From assembly GCA_008921705.1 (NCBI GenBank), contig VFFE01006868.1:558480-622479 (forward strand): DNA of 64,000 bases, written 5' to 3'. Shown piece by piece: positions 54,301-64,000 of the stretch. The translations under genes and the position numbers were made by a program. The notes under the pieces were generated by a model, which had not been told where the DNA came from, made no database searches, and saw nothing but the letters and a program-made list of their open reading frames with translations. The stretch comes from Burhinus oedicnemus. Taxonomy: Eukaryota > Chordata > Aves > Charadriiformes > Burhinidae. The stretch's first letter is position 1, and the number at the start of each line of letters is the position of its first letter.

Positions 54301-56081
54301 TTGGCATAAGCCAACTGTGAAACAATAACCTGAGAAGTCAGAGAGTGCCTAGAATCCATTTGATCTCAAAGGAGATCAGAAGCAGTCCTAAGAGAACATT
54401 TTTTTTAACTGATATTGAAATACTTTCATTTTGAGTTGATCATAAATCAGAACTTTTCCAGTTTCCCAAATAAAGGGGAAGGAAGCCTTTTGGAGTGAAT
54501 GAAGCAGTTCGAAGCACTGTAAAATGCTGGAACTTTGTAAATACAAACAATAAAATGTAGAAGTTCCATATTGAAACAGGAAAAATAAGTCTTGTCTTCT
54601 TTGTTTTCTCTCCCCAAAAGTGTTTGTCAACTTAAAGAATTAATGGTTTTCTACAAGCAGCATTTGTCTAAAATAAAGTATTTGGTCAATAAGATCACCT
54701 AGCATAGCCGGAAAGCACATGGACTACGCAGCAGACTGCTGAGGTCAGGAAGTCAGAGACTGACAAAGAAAACACGAAACAAGGGTCCACAACACTTGGA
54801 CTTCGAAACCAACTTGAGTGGCTTCATCTTAAAACTACATCCGTATGCGCAGACTACAGAGAAACAGTGCTCTCTGACTAAAATACTAAATTAGCAAGCA
54901 GTCACATTCAGTGGTAATATCAGTGTCCAGATGGTCCTACATGTATATAGCTTCTGAAAATACCTACAGAGCAGCAAAACAAGTTGTATTCTGCGCATCA
55001 TTGTATAATCATATTCACTTCCACATGACATGCCATCGATCACAATGCAACATTTGAAAGGACTAAGTCTGAGAGATGTTTACAATGTCACCACTGCATT
55101 GTTTCACAATACAATCCTGCAAAGTAATCAGTTAAGACTGCAATCAAAATGAAGACTAAGAGGGAAGGGAAAATAGTAAGCAAAAAAGATCCAAGGATTT
55201 ACTAGGAAAAACACATCAACTTATTTATTTTAAAAATATACTTTTTTCTTTTCCTTACCAGCAGGAATTCGTCTCTTTCTACGGCATCAACAAACCTTAC
55301 AGAGTTTCAAGAGTGACAGGTAAGCCAAGGGAAGAATAGGAAGAATAACGGTTTTAGTCACGTAAGTGTAAGCAGCAGGAACTTGATTCAGCAAATCATA
55401 TTCTCAGACTATTAAGATAAAACAGTGCCATGACACGCAGAGGATTGTCTTTTGTTCCTAAGAGCAATGAAAAAAAGAGTAGCTCATCTTTAATTATCTA
55501 CAGTTAGCCAAGTCAAGGATGACTGAAAACATTTGTTTGCTCTGTCATCTCAAGAAGTGTCTCGCTACATATTATGATTATTTGATCCACTGTTTCAGAA
55601 ATCCCTCACATCAGAGACCAGTGTAAACAGCAGGCTGACTAAAAGCTTTCTATATACAGCGATTAGACTAGCAGCTCTGGGGTGTACCACAGGATAGCAG
55701 CATGCAATGAGAGGAAAGCCAATGGGGTGGCATTTTCCCTTCCAATTCTACAAGAAGAAAAAACTCCTCTTGCCACTTCTTTAAATTCAGTCAATGCTTG
55801 TTTTGATTAGGGGAAAAAGAAAACATCCTCTGCAATATGAATCTTTTCCTGAAGATACGGTTGTCTGCTGATAATAGAGTTCAGATATTTACCTGAAGAT
55901 AAAGAGGTAGGCTTTCCTGAATGGCAGACAGCAAAGCCACAGGCAGCTCTTTGTCCTGCTGGAGCACAGAGTGTGGCAGCAGTAAGCAATCCACGATGCG
56001 GAACAAGAGTTGCTGTGCTTTGGAAGTAGCTAGCATCGGCGCCCAGAACTTTACCAGACATCCTGTTGGGGCAGGGAGGGG

Positions 56082-56112
<31 letters not shown>

Positions 56113-59100
56113 AAACCCAAAGCAATTTACAGCAAGCCTAAAGATGCAATTATGTTAAATTAGATAATCCAAGAATAGCAACACCAACTGAAATGTCTCA
56201 CTCCCATGTACTCATTCCATGATATCCCCTTAGAAAAAGCCCAGTCAAGACAACTCAAAGTCCATTTGCAAGTTCAGCAAAATGGGAGTGCTAAATTGAT
56301 TCAATACATTACAATTACAAGTTTTTAGGCAAGTAAACCTGCTTTAGAAAAAGTACAGCTACACTACAGAATGGACAGTCTCTCACATCCCTGCAGAAAA
56401 ATTAACTAAACTCAATACATAACACTACTGCAATCAGCACACATGCACTTAAACATTTACCTTACTGTGTGCATTCATCACATTTTACAGAGAGATGCTG
56501 CCTTTGCCTTCCCTTCACATTTGTCTAATACCACTGCGTCCACATCAGCAACTACTAACACAGTGATTCAATGTTAGGAAAACATTAGGTATCTTTCCAA
56601 TTGTATTTAATGCATCTAATTTGGCAGATTAAAAAGAATGAGGGGCAGCCAACTCCATTAAATCAGCATGGTCTCTCTAGATCTTTGTGGGCACTCAGTC
56701 TCCAAAATGAGAGCCTCAGAGAACATCTTTCTTGTTTTTAACACATTAACCTATCACCTGCACAGCTTTGAGCCAGTTTTAAGATCTTGCTTTTGAGTTG
56801 CAAAAAAACGGTAAAAAGGTGTTGATGTGTAAACACCCTGACTTTGAGAAACATCTTTATTGCAGATGAGGTGTAATTTTCTTGAGAAAATATCTCTGTA
56901 CTCAGGAGTGTTAATACTCAAAATACAGATTAAATAAAACAAGATTCCTATGTAGTAGTTCCCACAGACATTCTCAAGTTTATATTTAATTAGAAACAAG
57001 AAAGTTTGCTGGGTTGAAAATACAGGAATATCCCAAGAAAACACGTTTAAGACTTTGAAAATAATGAAAGATCAAAAGTAGGCTGTTACAAGATATTATT
57101 AATCTATAAAAGTCATCCATTACCATCTCTAAAAACAACGCAAAACAACATTAATCTTGTGGAGTGAAAGAAAACACAATGATCAATCATACAGAAAGAG
57201 AACGATCACTTAACAATACTTCTAATAATGTTGTCTAAGCTTCCTGCTTTGAAAGAAACATGCTCATTCCTGCTAAAAGTACTCCTCCTGTTATCACTGC
57301 TGTGATGTATGGGACAGCAGAAGACACAACCTGACCACAGAGGAGGTGTTTAGATTTGTTAAGTTTCCTGCTTTGTCCTTAAAATTTAACAAGCCCACTA
57401 AATGGGAAGAAGTGATTGAAATACACTTAAATATTTTTTCTTTTAAACAGTTTTTATGTTTTCTTAACTGAAAAGAAAGGACAATTTCTTGCACACAATA
57501 GCATGACTGAAGATTAATCATTTCCTACTGCAAAGAACAGAAAGAAAACTACCAATCTAAAATGACTTTACAAGGCTCCAGCCCAACATCTGGATACCTA
57601 AACACATTTAATTTGACATATGTCTTGTATAATCAAAATGTGCAGATCTTGCAATAGAAAAGTAAAGCATTTTACAAAACTCAAATTCCATTACATTCGA
57701 TGCACCTTCTGCATCTTGGTCATGCTTTTCACTGTACTCCTTATAATCACGATGTACACTGCATGTACATGCAAATCATTACCTCTGTCTTTAAGATACA
57801 TAAGGTTTACCCTATTTTTGAAGGTAAGTGGGTCAGAATGGCACATTCATTCATAATAAACAGCCCTCTTATTTTTCCATTCTATCAGTGATTCCACACT
57901 TCAATGAACAAATACTGGAATTTGAGCTTTAATAAAGCACAGAGTATATGTAAGAGAAGCAGTTCGAAAAGGACGCGAATTACATTCCTAAACCAGCTCA
58001 TAATTCTAGTAAATACAACATAGCCTGTCATAACACTGCTTCGCTGCCTTGTCATTGTTACTGGTTTTGTTTAGATAAAACAGGTGGTTTTCAGTGGTAA
58101 AAGACATGAAAACCTCTTACTTTTGAAAATACTCATTTGCATGGGTAATTAAAAAAGGCCACAAGGAGGTTAAACACCAGGATAAAACAAAAACAAAAAC
58201 CAAAACCAGTGGAAGAAAATTAAAATCTGATTGTAACATCTTGGTGACTTTGTTTTAAGATGGACAGTATATAGAAAAAAAAAGTATTAAAAGTCACATT
58301 TTACTGATTTCTTAGAACTATTTCCTAAAAGAGAAGAGGTTGCAAAATAATTACCTATGATCCAATATGTAAGCTGCAGGCCTTCTGGAGGTCCTTTTAC
58401 CTTCAGATAAGGTTTTACATACTTTAACACATCACCTAAATACTCCAGAGCCTTTGCCACCATGGCAGATTTTTCAGGGAGTGTGTGAAGGCCACTGTAA
58501 GTTCTTCCAACAGCCTGAGAAAACAGAAAGATTGAAATAAATATAAATAAACTTACTAAGTTGCTTACCAGGTTTGTGTGAGTAAAATATTTTCATACAC
58601 CAAACAAAACCTGATACATAATTCCTTTTCCCTAAAATTGTCCTTTGGAGCTAACACAGAGGTGTACAGTACCTTAATGAATTGGACAAGGGCATTTTTA
58701 GGGTCTTGCTTGAAAACTGACTCTTCAACATGAGCTTTTGAAAGAATGTTTTCTACTTCTGAGAGTTTAAAAATCAGTCTTGTCATTTCAGTCAGCTGCT
58801 CCATATAGGCTTTCCCTGTTTGTTACAAGAGAGCACAGCAGTAAATACAGTATACAGTTATGCTTTTCAATTGACTTTAGTCCCAAAATCATAAAATGAA
58901 ACATGATCTTAAAGTGTCTAACATACAAGGATTCTGCAACTGACTGTATCTCTCTAGACAAAGAATGTGTGTCTAAACTAGTTATGTTTCTAATACAAAT
59001 ATATGAGAATGAAGACTATATAACCAAGTCTTTCATTTTACTGTTTTCTTCAAAATCTACAAAATGCATATGAAAAATAGTTGCTAGAAGATGTGTTCTA

Positions 59101-59708
59101 TAAATAATTAGAACTGCAGTGTTTTATAGAAGTGATTAAGTATTGCTCAAAGAAAGCAAAATATCCAATATAGAAAAGGGAAGAATTACTTGCAACTGGA
59201 TTTTTTTTTCCTTTTTTTTCTTTTAGGGCATTCACAGCATGATTTCTGACTATTTACTTCAGATTTTCACTCTTTTCAGAGCAGTTTCTCCATGGGGGAA
59301 AAATAGCTTGTCTCCTTGGGAGCAAGTTTTTGTTCTTTGCTTCCAAGGAAACAAGCTCTTTTATCTTTGTTTGTGATAAATTTGTCATATGCAGAGCAGG
59401 CAAACTATCAATAAATAGCACAAGCAGCGTAAAGAAACACATTTTGTAATTAGGTAAAAGTAAAGGAATACAAACAAAAATACATTTTGTAATTAGCTGA
59501 AAATGTTTGCCAGTTTTGCAATATAGAATCGTTACTGCAAACATTAGGGAAATGTGAACACTTACCAACTGTTCGCTCAGCATCTGTCTTGGCCAGCATA
59601 CCAGTCGGTTGATCTATGAACATTTGCAAAACGCATCGAAACCAAGAACGTACTGTCAAAGCTTCATAGGATGTGTATCCCATACTAGAAAAAGCTTCAC
59701 ACAGTGCA
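39253..59708 (-). CDS. MMS22L: MMS22L, 3' nine coding exons (partial gene, N-terminus outside window)
   Basis: Seen: nine - strand exons (59708-59566, 58815-58673, 58514-58355, 56062-55893, 47171-46960, 44637-44471, 43057-42961, 41802-41635, 39352-39253) with GT-AG borders and matching phases. They encode about 452 C-terminal residues and a TAA stop. Diagnostic stretches include [90 protein letters not shown] and [11 protein letters not shown]. Known: MMS22L pairs with TONSL at stalled or broken replication forks and promotes RAD51 loading and homologous recombination in the nucleus. The human protein is about 1240 residues of mostly helical repeat, so the first two thirds lie right of the window. 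The part seen is all-helical with no catalytic motif. Identification rests on clear similarity to the remembered human protein and on synteny with KLHL32. Confidence 0.95.
39353..41634 (-). other. MMS22L: MMS22L intron between exons 8 and 9
   Basis: A 2.3 kb intron, mostly very AT-rich. It contains a sharply more GC-rich island at about 40742-41060 that starts directly after a T-run. No coding match was found in it. Confidence 0.85.
41635..41802 (-). CDS. MMS22L: MMS22L coding exon 8 of 9 in window
   Basis: The acceptor is tgtgtccccctcag and the donor is CAGAG|gtttga, a weak donor. It encodes [20 protein letters not shown], then [20 protein letters not shown] and [15 protein letters not shown]. 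Both boundaries are fixed by split arginine codons shared with exons 7 and 9. Confidence 0.95.
41803..42960 (-). other. MMS22L: MMS22L intron between exons 7 and 8
   Basis: A 1.2 kb intron. It has an AT-rich AATAAA/TTATTT patch near 42110-42150. Nothing else was recognised. Confidence 0.85.
42961..43057 (-). CDS. MMS22L: MMS22L coding exon 7 of 9 in window
   Basis: The acceptor is gatttttcttttacag and the donor is TTTAG|gtaacc. The 97 bases encode [20 protein letters not shown] and [11 protein letters not shown], with a split valine at the start and a split arginine at the end. Confidence 0.94.
43058..44470 (-). other. MMS22L: MMS22L intron between exons 6 and 7
   Basis: A 1.4 kb intron. 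A short GC-richer patch (about 43605-43740) stands out from the AT-rich background. No gene or repeat family was recognised. Confidence 0.85.
44471..44637 (-). CDS. MMS22L: MMS22L coding exon 6 of 9 in window
   Basis: The acceptor is tgctttgtcttcccag and the donor is ACAAG|gtgagc. It encodes [20 protein letters not shown], then [20 protein letters not shown] and [15 protein letters not shown]. Entry and exit phases match both neighbouring exons. Confidence 0.95.
44638..46959 (-). other. MMS22L: MMS22L intron between exons 5 and 6
   Basis: A 2.3 kb AT-rich intron. The open frames around 46358-46933 on both strands match no family and are treated as chance. Confidence 0.85.
46960..47171 (-). 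CDS. MMS22L: MMS22L coding exon 5 of 9 in window
   Basis: The acceptor is aattttcttctacag and the donor is CATAAG|gtaagg. It encodes [20 protein letters not shown], then [20 protein letters not shown] and [15 protein letters not shown], ending in phase 2. The longest open frame over this region is in a different frame and is a shadow. Confidence 0.95.
48990..49012. repeat. Poly(A) run, 23 bases
   Basis: An uninterrupted run of 23 A within an MMS22L intron. It creates a lysine run in an otherwise meaningless + strand frame. Confidence 0.95.
51590..52720 (+). mobile_element. CR1 LINE, 5'-truncated 3' end with decayed reverse-transcriptase ORF
   Basis: Seen: frames read [20 protein letters not shown] and [20 protein letters not shown] (the FADD reverse-transcriptase active-site box). 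These are followed by [13 protein letters not shown] and, in the longest frame, [20 protein letters not shown] through [20 protein letters not shown]. The element ends AAGGTCCCTTCTAACC...CATTCTATGATTCTGTG, the CR1 3' signature with two octamer-like units. Frameshifts and a gap near 51710-51850 break the ORF, so it is non-functional. Known: CR1 is the dominant LINE of birds and other sauropsids and is usually 5'-truncated. It lies antisense to MMS22L inside an intron. Confidence 0.95.
54155..54175 (+). repeat. (TTTG)n microsatellite
   Basis: Four perfect TTTG units followed by TTTTG, within an MMS22L intron. Confidence 0.9.
55893..56062 (-). CDS. MMS22L: MMS22L coding exon 4 of 9 in window
   Basis: The acceptor is ccctgccccaacag, preceded about 20 bases upstream by a 29-base poly-T (minus sense). 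The donor is CTTCAG|gtaaat. It encodes [20 protein letters not shown], then [20 protein letters not shown] and [12 protein letters not shown], one of the most conserved stretches of the protein. Confidence 0.96.
56063..58354 (-). other. MMS22L: MMS22L intron between exons 3 and 4
   Basis: A 2.3 kb AT-rich intron. Its 3' end (minus sense) carries the 29-base poly-T next to the exon 4 acceptor. No other element was recognised. Confidence 0.85.
56082..56110. repeat. Poly(A)/poly(T) run of 29 bases abutting an MMS22L splice acceptor
   Basis: 29 uninterrupted A on the + strand, which is poly-T in the MMS22L transcript sense. It lies about 20 bases upstream of the exon 4 boundary, so it forms the distal part of that polypyrimidine tract. 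Confidence 0.95.
58355..58514 (-). CDS. MMS22L: MMS22L coding exon 3 of 9 in window
   Basis: The acceptor is ctgttttctcag and the donor is CATAG|gtaatt. It encodes [20 protein letters not shown] and then [17 protein letters not shown], ending LQLTYWIIG with one base of a split glycine. It has no long open frame of its own, so it was found by reading the - strand for the missing segment. Confidence 0.95.
58673..58815 (-). CDS. MMS22L: MMS22L coding exon 2 of 9 in window
   Basis: The acceptor is gttacaaacag-like (tttgttacaaacag region read as ..aacag) and the donor is TTAAG|gtactg. It encodes [20 protein letters not shown], then [12 protein letters not shown] and [12 protein letters not shown]. 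The exon ends in phase 0. The match to the human helical segment (KQLVKLTRLLFNLSEV) is clear. Confidence 0.95.
59439..59496 (+). repeat. Short direct repeat, 15 bases twice at 43-base spacing
   Basis: ACATTTTGTAATTAG occurs at 59439-59453 and again at 59482-59496, in the intron just left of MMS22L exon 1 of the window. It is probably a small local duplication. Confidence 0.8.
59566..59708 (-). CDS. MMS22L: MMS22L coding exon 1 of 9 in window
   Basis: The acceptor (minus sense) is ttctacctatgcag and the donor is GTTG|gtaagt. The 143 bases encode [20 protein letters not shown] and [11 protein letters not shown], then a divergent hydrophilic linker ending DAERTV. The first base completes a codon begun in an exon beyond 64000. 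Confidence 0.95.
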
Positions 59709-62700
59709 CTGCATAGGTAGAAGAGGAAGAAAAAGGTAAAGAGGTCTAATAAAAGTATGCAAAAAGGTGGCACAGTGTTTCATTTGGCTGTAGCCATATA
59801 AAAACAGTGCACAGAAACAATTAGAAATAAAGTAACAGAAAGTCCAACTGGCATTGCTTTTGTGTACTTCTACAGACTTTGCTCACAATATCCTGATGCT
59901 GAAATACCGAGAACATGATAAATTTGGTAATGCCACACATGGTAAAATAAAAGCATATATACACATATACATATGTTTTCTCTACATAAAACAAAACAGA
60001 GAAAAATTCACACAATGGGAAATGCCTTATTCTAACAATGGATAATTTGACAGTATTATATAAATTGACGATGTACAATGCTGGGAACAGTTTATTTGAA
60101 TCAACCTGGAACTTCATATTGACACTGCTTAAGCCACCCCAGCCTTTCATATAGAGCTAGCTCGGGTGCCCCACACTACTCTGAAGTCTGCTTAGTCCTA
60201 GGTACGTAAAAGATGGAGAAGAGAAGGTCTGCTTCAGCAGATAAAGACATGTCATGTTAGAAACAGATCAAAAAGGGAAACTTAAAAAGGCAGCTTAGAG
60301 ATGAGAAAGGAAACTGCTATACTCGATGTACACTTACAGAGGTATGCATTTATGTATGTATACACACACAAATATATACATTCCCACACACAGCAAACTT
60401 GCTGTATATACTTTCAATCAAACACTCGCTACTATTCTACCAGCCAGGTGTCAGTCCGGAGTCAATGGCACCACCAACACTCAATGGACAATCCCTCTAC
60501 TTTACTGTTCAGTATTCCCAAAGTTTTACCTGCCTTGCCACCACGAGTAGCTGCTGGAGTCACTTTTTCCCAAGCACATCGGCCCTGCATCATTAATTCT
60601 GCAGAAACACCCTGCTAACAGACAGCGGGGTCTGTTCTGCACCCTGTTTGCAATTCCTATCGGATGAGCTCGGGGCGTGATTCAGGTCAGTGAAATTTCT
60701 TGAAAATAGTTACATCTTTTTATATAAGAGATTTCTTCCCTGGTCAGTCCTAGGTGCTTTGACTTTAATGAAAAATGCTTGTACTCTTTTCTTGATATAT
60801 GTACATATAAATCTACTTATTTTCTACTGAATTTTTACTCATGCTTGCAACAGAAAGTCAACGCAGGTCCAGACGGAAACCAAACTGGATTCTGTTTCTC
60901 ACTGAACAACATTAATAAAGGGGTTTTTTCTATCTCATTTATTTAAAACCAATGACAACTGTATATCTTGTCTGAACATCCCTTCTGAAGTACTATTGAC
61001 AAAAATAAATAAGGAGACCAAATGTAAGCAAATAAAATATATAAAAATTATAATTAAATTCCAGTACCAAAAGAGAAAAAAACAGGATGCCCATGGACTT
61101 AGTGCTCTATGTAGTAATGTATCAACAACAAAAAAATCCAGCCTTATGTAACCTTGATGTACACAGCTAGTCTACTTGGCCCCAAAGGCTCACAAAAACA
61201 TTTTCTGCTGTAGTCTCACTCTTGTTTCTCCTGCTTGCTGGTAGGTAGGCCACTCAAGCATCTTCCTGAAACTATAGAGAAACATGCTCCTAATCCTTAA
61301 GAAAGGAAAGAAGAATAACTACCTGCTAGAAGCATGGCAAGTGGTCCTTTTAAACCAGTGAGCTTATACACATGCTCAAAGTTAGTTTAAACAGGTTATA
61401 ATACTATCATGCACTACACAACATGGATCTGGAGAGGAACTTTTAGGCAAAAGAAATGCCAAAGCTTGTGTGCACGTTCCTAAGGGCACAGCTTGTCCAT
61501 CAGAACCTTTATTATCGATACTGAAATAGCTGATATGCAGAATAACCTTCAATCTTAAAGAGACCAGGCAGAGCTTGCAGGGTATATAACAGCATCAGCA
61601 ACGAAATGATCTTTTTACTTTTTAACTGAGAATGTTTGATGTGAAAATTATCACAATGCAGTAACCATGAAGTCTTAAGATCCCAGCACTTAGATACTTG
61701 GATAACTTTTGCTCTACAACTGCCTAAGGTAAGTAAGTACATGAATCATGCTAAAAAATTGCCGTCTTATTAGCATACAATAAAATGACAGTGTTTAGAG
61801 TATATCATCTCTGTATAATTCTACCAAAAAAGTCTTATCATAGGTACTCATTTCCTTTCACAAGGAAATATGAGCACCTTACAGCTCTGTTGATGAGGCA
61901 GCGACATACCTTCGCCTAGTCCCACCTTGTTGGCCTTGAGGCAACTGATAGGGGAAACAGACAATTCTCCTTGAGGCTGGGCAACTGCAACCCCAACAGC
62001 TCAGAGGCAAAAATATTTGCCTCTGTGCGAGTGTCTTTTGTCCCATGCTTCCAGCAGGGGGGGAAGATTCAGAAAAGCAGAGGGTGACAGAGAGTGAGAA
62101 CATATGAGAGACAACGAGAAAGAGTGAGAACATATATGCACACGTAAGCCAAAGACAAATACCCATCACCACTCAATTATGCAGTCATGTTTTTTCCTGC
62201 TAGTTCTCTCAATATGGATCCATGAACCTGACATTTTCAGTTAGTCCATGGTATAACCTGCAAGAGGCGGGCAAGGTCCTCTCACTCCTTTCTAAGGCAG
62301 TACTTGGAAATAAAGGTTTGAACTCCCTCAGAGTGCAAGGCTCACTTAACTTGCGTTTTCCAAATTCTTGCACAAGTGCTCTAATCTCTCAACTAATGTA
62401 CACCGGCTAACTATCATCAATGCTAACTGCATTTTTAGATGAAATTATGGCAGCAGGGCTGTATGGGGAACTCGGTATTAGCCAGGTGTGTGTGTTCTGC
62501 ATTTGCTAATGCAATCGTGCTCCCAAACACTTGGGAGCAGGAATACTTCAGCTGTGGTTCCAAATACAGTAAATGTCACCTCAGTCAGCATAGCAATGTA
62601 TCTGTGGATACATATAGAACAGTATGTCAGGTGCTTAATGAATATTGCTAATAAATACTTAAGTAAGTGTTTTCAATCATTTAAGTGTTTACTGGGGGAA

Positions 62701-62859
62701 CCAGTAATTAGCCTTAAGCACCTAAATTATACCAAAATTCCAGTTTAGGCATCAAAATGTTTTTCTTGATCTCACCTGAACAGCAACAAAATTCAAATTA
62801 TAAATAGGCATTTATGTGCTTAACTCCCACTTCATTCAGCATGTGCTAGGTATCTGCAA

Positions 62860-63495
62860 CTTTGCATGAAACTCACCCTATAAAGATCATACAAGAGAAA
62901 TATGTCAAATCAGAGGACTGAGCGTTCCTTTCCTAAGTTCCAAACTGACACACGAGGAACTAAATTCAATCTCTTTTAACATCTCCCTGCAAGAAGGCCA
63001 TAGCCTCATCTTTGCTGATCACACTGAAATAGTTTTTACCATATCCTGATTTACAGCTTGCTCCTTAGTACAATATGTATCCTAAAAATGTGCAATATTT
63101 TTCACTTTCAAATACAGTCCAACATAGAAACACTCCCTCTTTCTCTCTCATCTCTCACCTCCCCTGCTTTCAAAGCTTGATTCAGAAGCAGAGTGAGGGG
63201 GAAAAAAACCCACACCACAACAGCCACCACCACCACTGCCATCCATCTATCTTAAGCTCAGAGAGGCCTACTTAAAGCAAATAAAATTTCCCAGGTATAT
63301 AAAATTCTGACTTAGAGTCCTGGGCAATCTGCTGTAGCTGACCCTGCTTCAGCAGAAGCATTGGACAAGTTAGACTACATGATCTCAAGAGTCCCTTCCA
63401 ACCTAAACAATTCTGTGATTCTATGAAAATTCAACATTAGCATGATTTGCCGTATTTCTCTTGTATGATCTTTATAGGGTGAGTTTAATGCAAAG
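62860..63495. repeat. 53-bp inverted repeat enclosing about 530 bp
   Basis: The left arm is 62860-62912 and the right arm is 63443-63495. Aligned as reverse complements they agree at 50 of 53 positions by eye, with a perfect core containing CTCACCCTATAAAGATCATA. The interior includes a CR1 3' tail on the + strand. No target-site duplication is evident outside the arms. It could be a non-autonomous terminal-inverted-repeat element or a local inverted duplication. Confidence 0.85.
63312..63425 (+). mobile_element. CR1 LINE 3' tail fragment
   Basis: The sequence reads CTGGGCAATCTGCTGTAGCT, then a TTGGACAAGTTAGACTACAT block, then GTCCCTTCCAACCTAAACAA and ends ATTCTGTGATTCTATG. This is the standard non-coding CR1 3' end with its terminal octamer-like repeats. 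Only about 115 bases are recognisable. It lies between the arms of the 53-bp inverted repeat. Confidence 0.88.
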
Positions 63496-64000
63496 GAATG
63501 CGATAAATTTTCTAAACCTATTATTTAATTTAAAGCATCCATTTAGCAGGTCTCAGAAACCTGAGCTACATGAACATTAATATACACTCAGAAAGTGTTC
63601 CAAGCTTGTCAAAAAGAAAGTTTTAACACATGCATTTCCTTATGATCATTTTCCTTACACTTCTAATACCACCCAACCCATCCTCCTTGGCTTCCTGGAG
63701 AAGTTCTTCATTTTGAAGAAGTCAAAACACTGAATACTTACTATATAGCATCTTCAGATTTCTATGATAATGTTTGTCTTGACTTTTTATAAGACGACTT
63801 AAGTTTCCGTGTTAAGTGTAACTGGTAGGGGAAAAATAAGTCCAGTACTTATAACTGAAATTTTAAAATTTACCAAGTTACATTATTAAACTTCAAGTGC
63901 TGCCAGGGCAGGAGGCTACTGCCTTGCCAAACCGTAACAACTTTGCCCAACTGTAACAACAAGAGAAGGGGGTAGATAACTATAACTATGCAAATTAAAA

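Larger units (their letters stand above)
47172..55892 (-). other. MMS22L: MMS22L intron between exons 4 and 5 (hosts a CR1)
   Basis: An 8.7 kb intron, the largest complete MMS22L intron here. It contains a 5'-truncated CR1 (51590-52720), A-runs at 48990-49012 and 53700-53713, and a (TTTG)n microsatellite. The 171-codon + strand open frame at 48728-49243 spans the 23-base A-run and is not considered a gene. Confidence 0.85.
59709..64000 (-). other. MMS22L: MMS22L intron at right edge (incomplete)
   Basis: The exon expected next upstream (ending just before ALCEAF) was not found on the - strand here, so the intron continues past the window. It holds the inverted repeat and CR1 tail listed separately, and a GA-rich duplicated patch at about 62090-62135 (AGAGTGAGAACATAT twice). 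Confidence 0.75.

Noticed and set aside
1..64000. CRISPR arrays, prokaryotic operons, tRNA or rRNA genes
   Set aside because: No regularly spaced repeats, no tRNA A/B-box pair and no rRNA signature were seen on either strand. The window is vertebrate intronic and intergenic DNA with two spliced genes.

Overview
This is a vertebrate chromosomal segment, almost certainly from a bird. The evidence is spliced coding exons with GT-AG borders, two CR1-type LINE 3' ends that finish in the octamer-like ATTCTRTG tail, long AT-rich introns and homopolymer runs. There is no bacterial-style gene organisation, no CRISPR array and no operon. Most of the 64 kb is intronic or intergenic. The window holds the 3' halves of two convergent genes, and the rest was read for regulatory or transposon-derived structure.

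Left part, + strand (about 1-29.9 kb): the last five coding exons of a BTB-BACK-kelch gene that I recognise as KLHL32 (12507-13233, 22031-22089, 24520-24712, 26757-26851, 28683-28844). They encode the end of the BACK domain and a six-bladed kelch propeller, and the frame is continuous across every junction. The 12.5 kb before the first exon is intron; the BTB-encoding exons lie outside the window. One intron has a GC rather than a GT donor.

Middle (about 29.9-37.4 kb): intergenic or 3'-flanking DNA between the two genes. It contains two well-formed exon-like segments (30111-30211 and 31486-31582) that join in frame and have no assigned gene.

Right part, - strand (about 37.4-64 kb): the last nine coding exons of MMS22L, the replication-fork repair partner of TONSL. 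They run from 59708 down to a stop codon at 39253. About 452 C-terminal residues are encoded here; the remaining exons lie to the right of the window. The largest intron carries a 5'-truncated CR1. The intron at the right edge carries a 53-bp inverted repeat about 530 bp apart that encloses a second CR1 tail.

The tail-to-tail KLHL32 / MMS22L arrangement is the one known from other vertebrates and supports both identifications. The two genes have unrelated roles (putative CUL3 adaptor; homologous-recombination repair at stalled forks). I found no convincing new biological system. The most checkable oddities are the GC-AG intron, the exon-like pair downstream of KLHL32, the inverted repeat, and a 29-bp poly-T next to an MMS22L 3' splice site.
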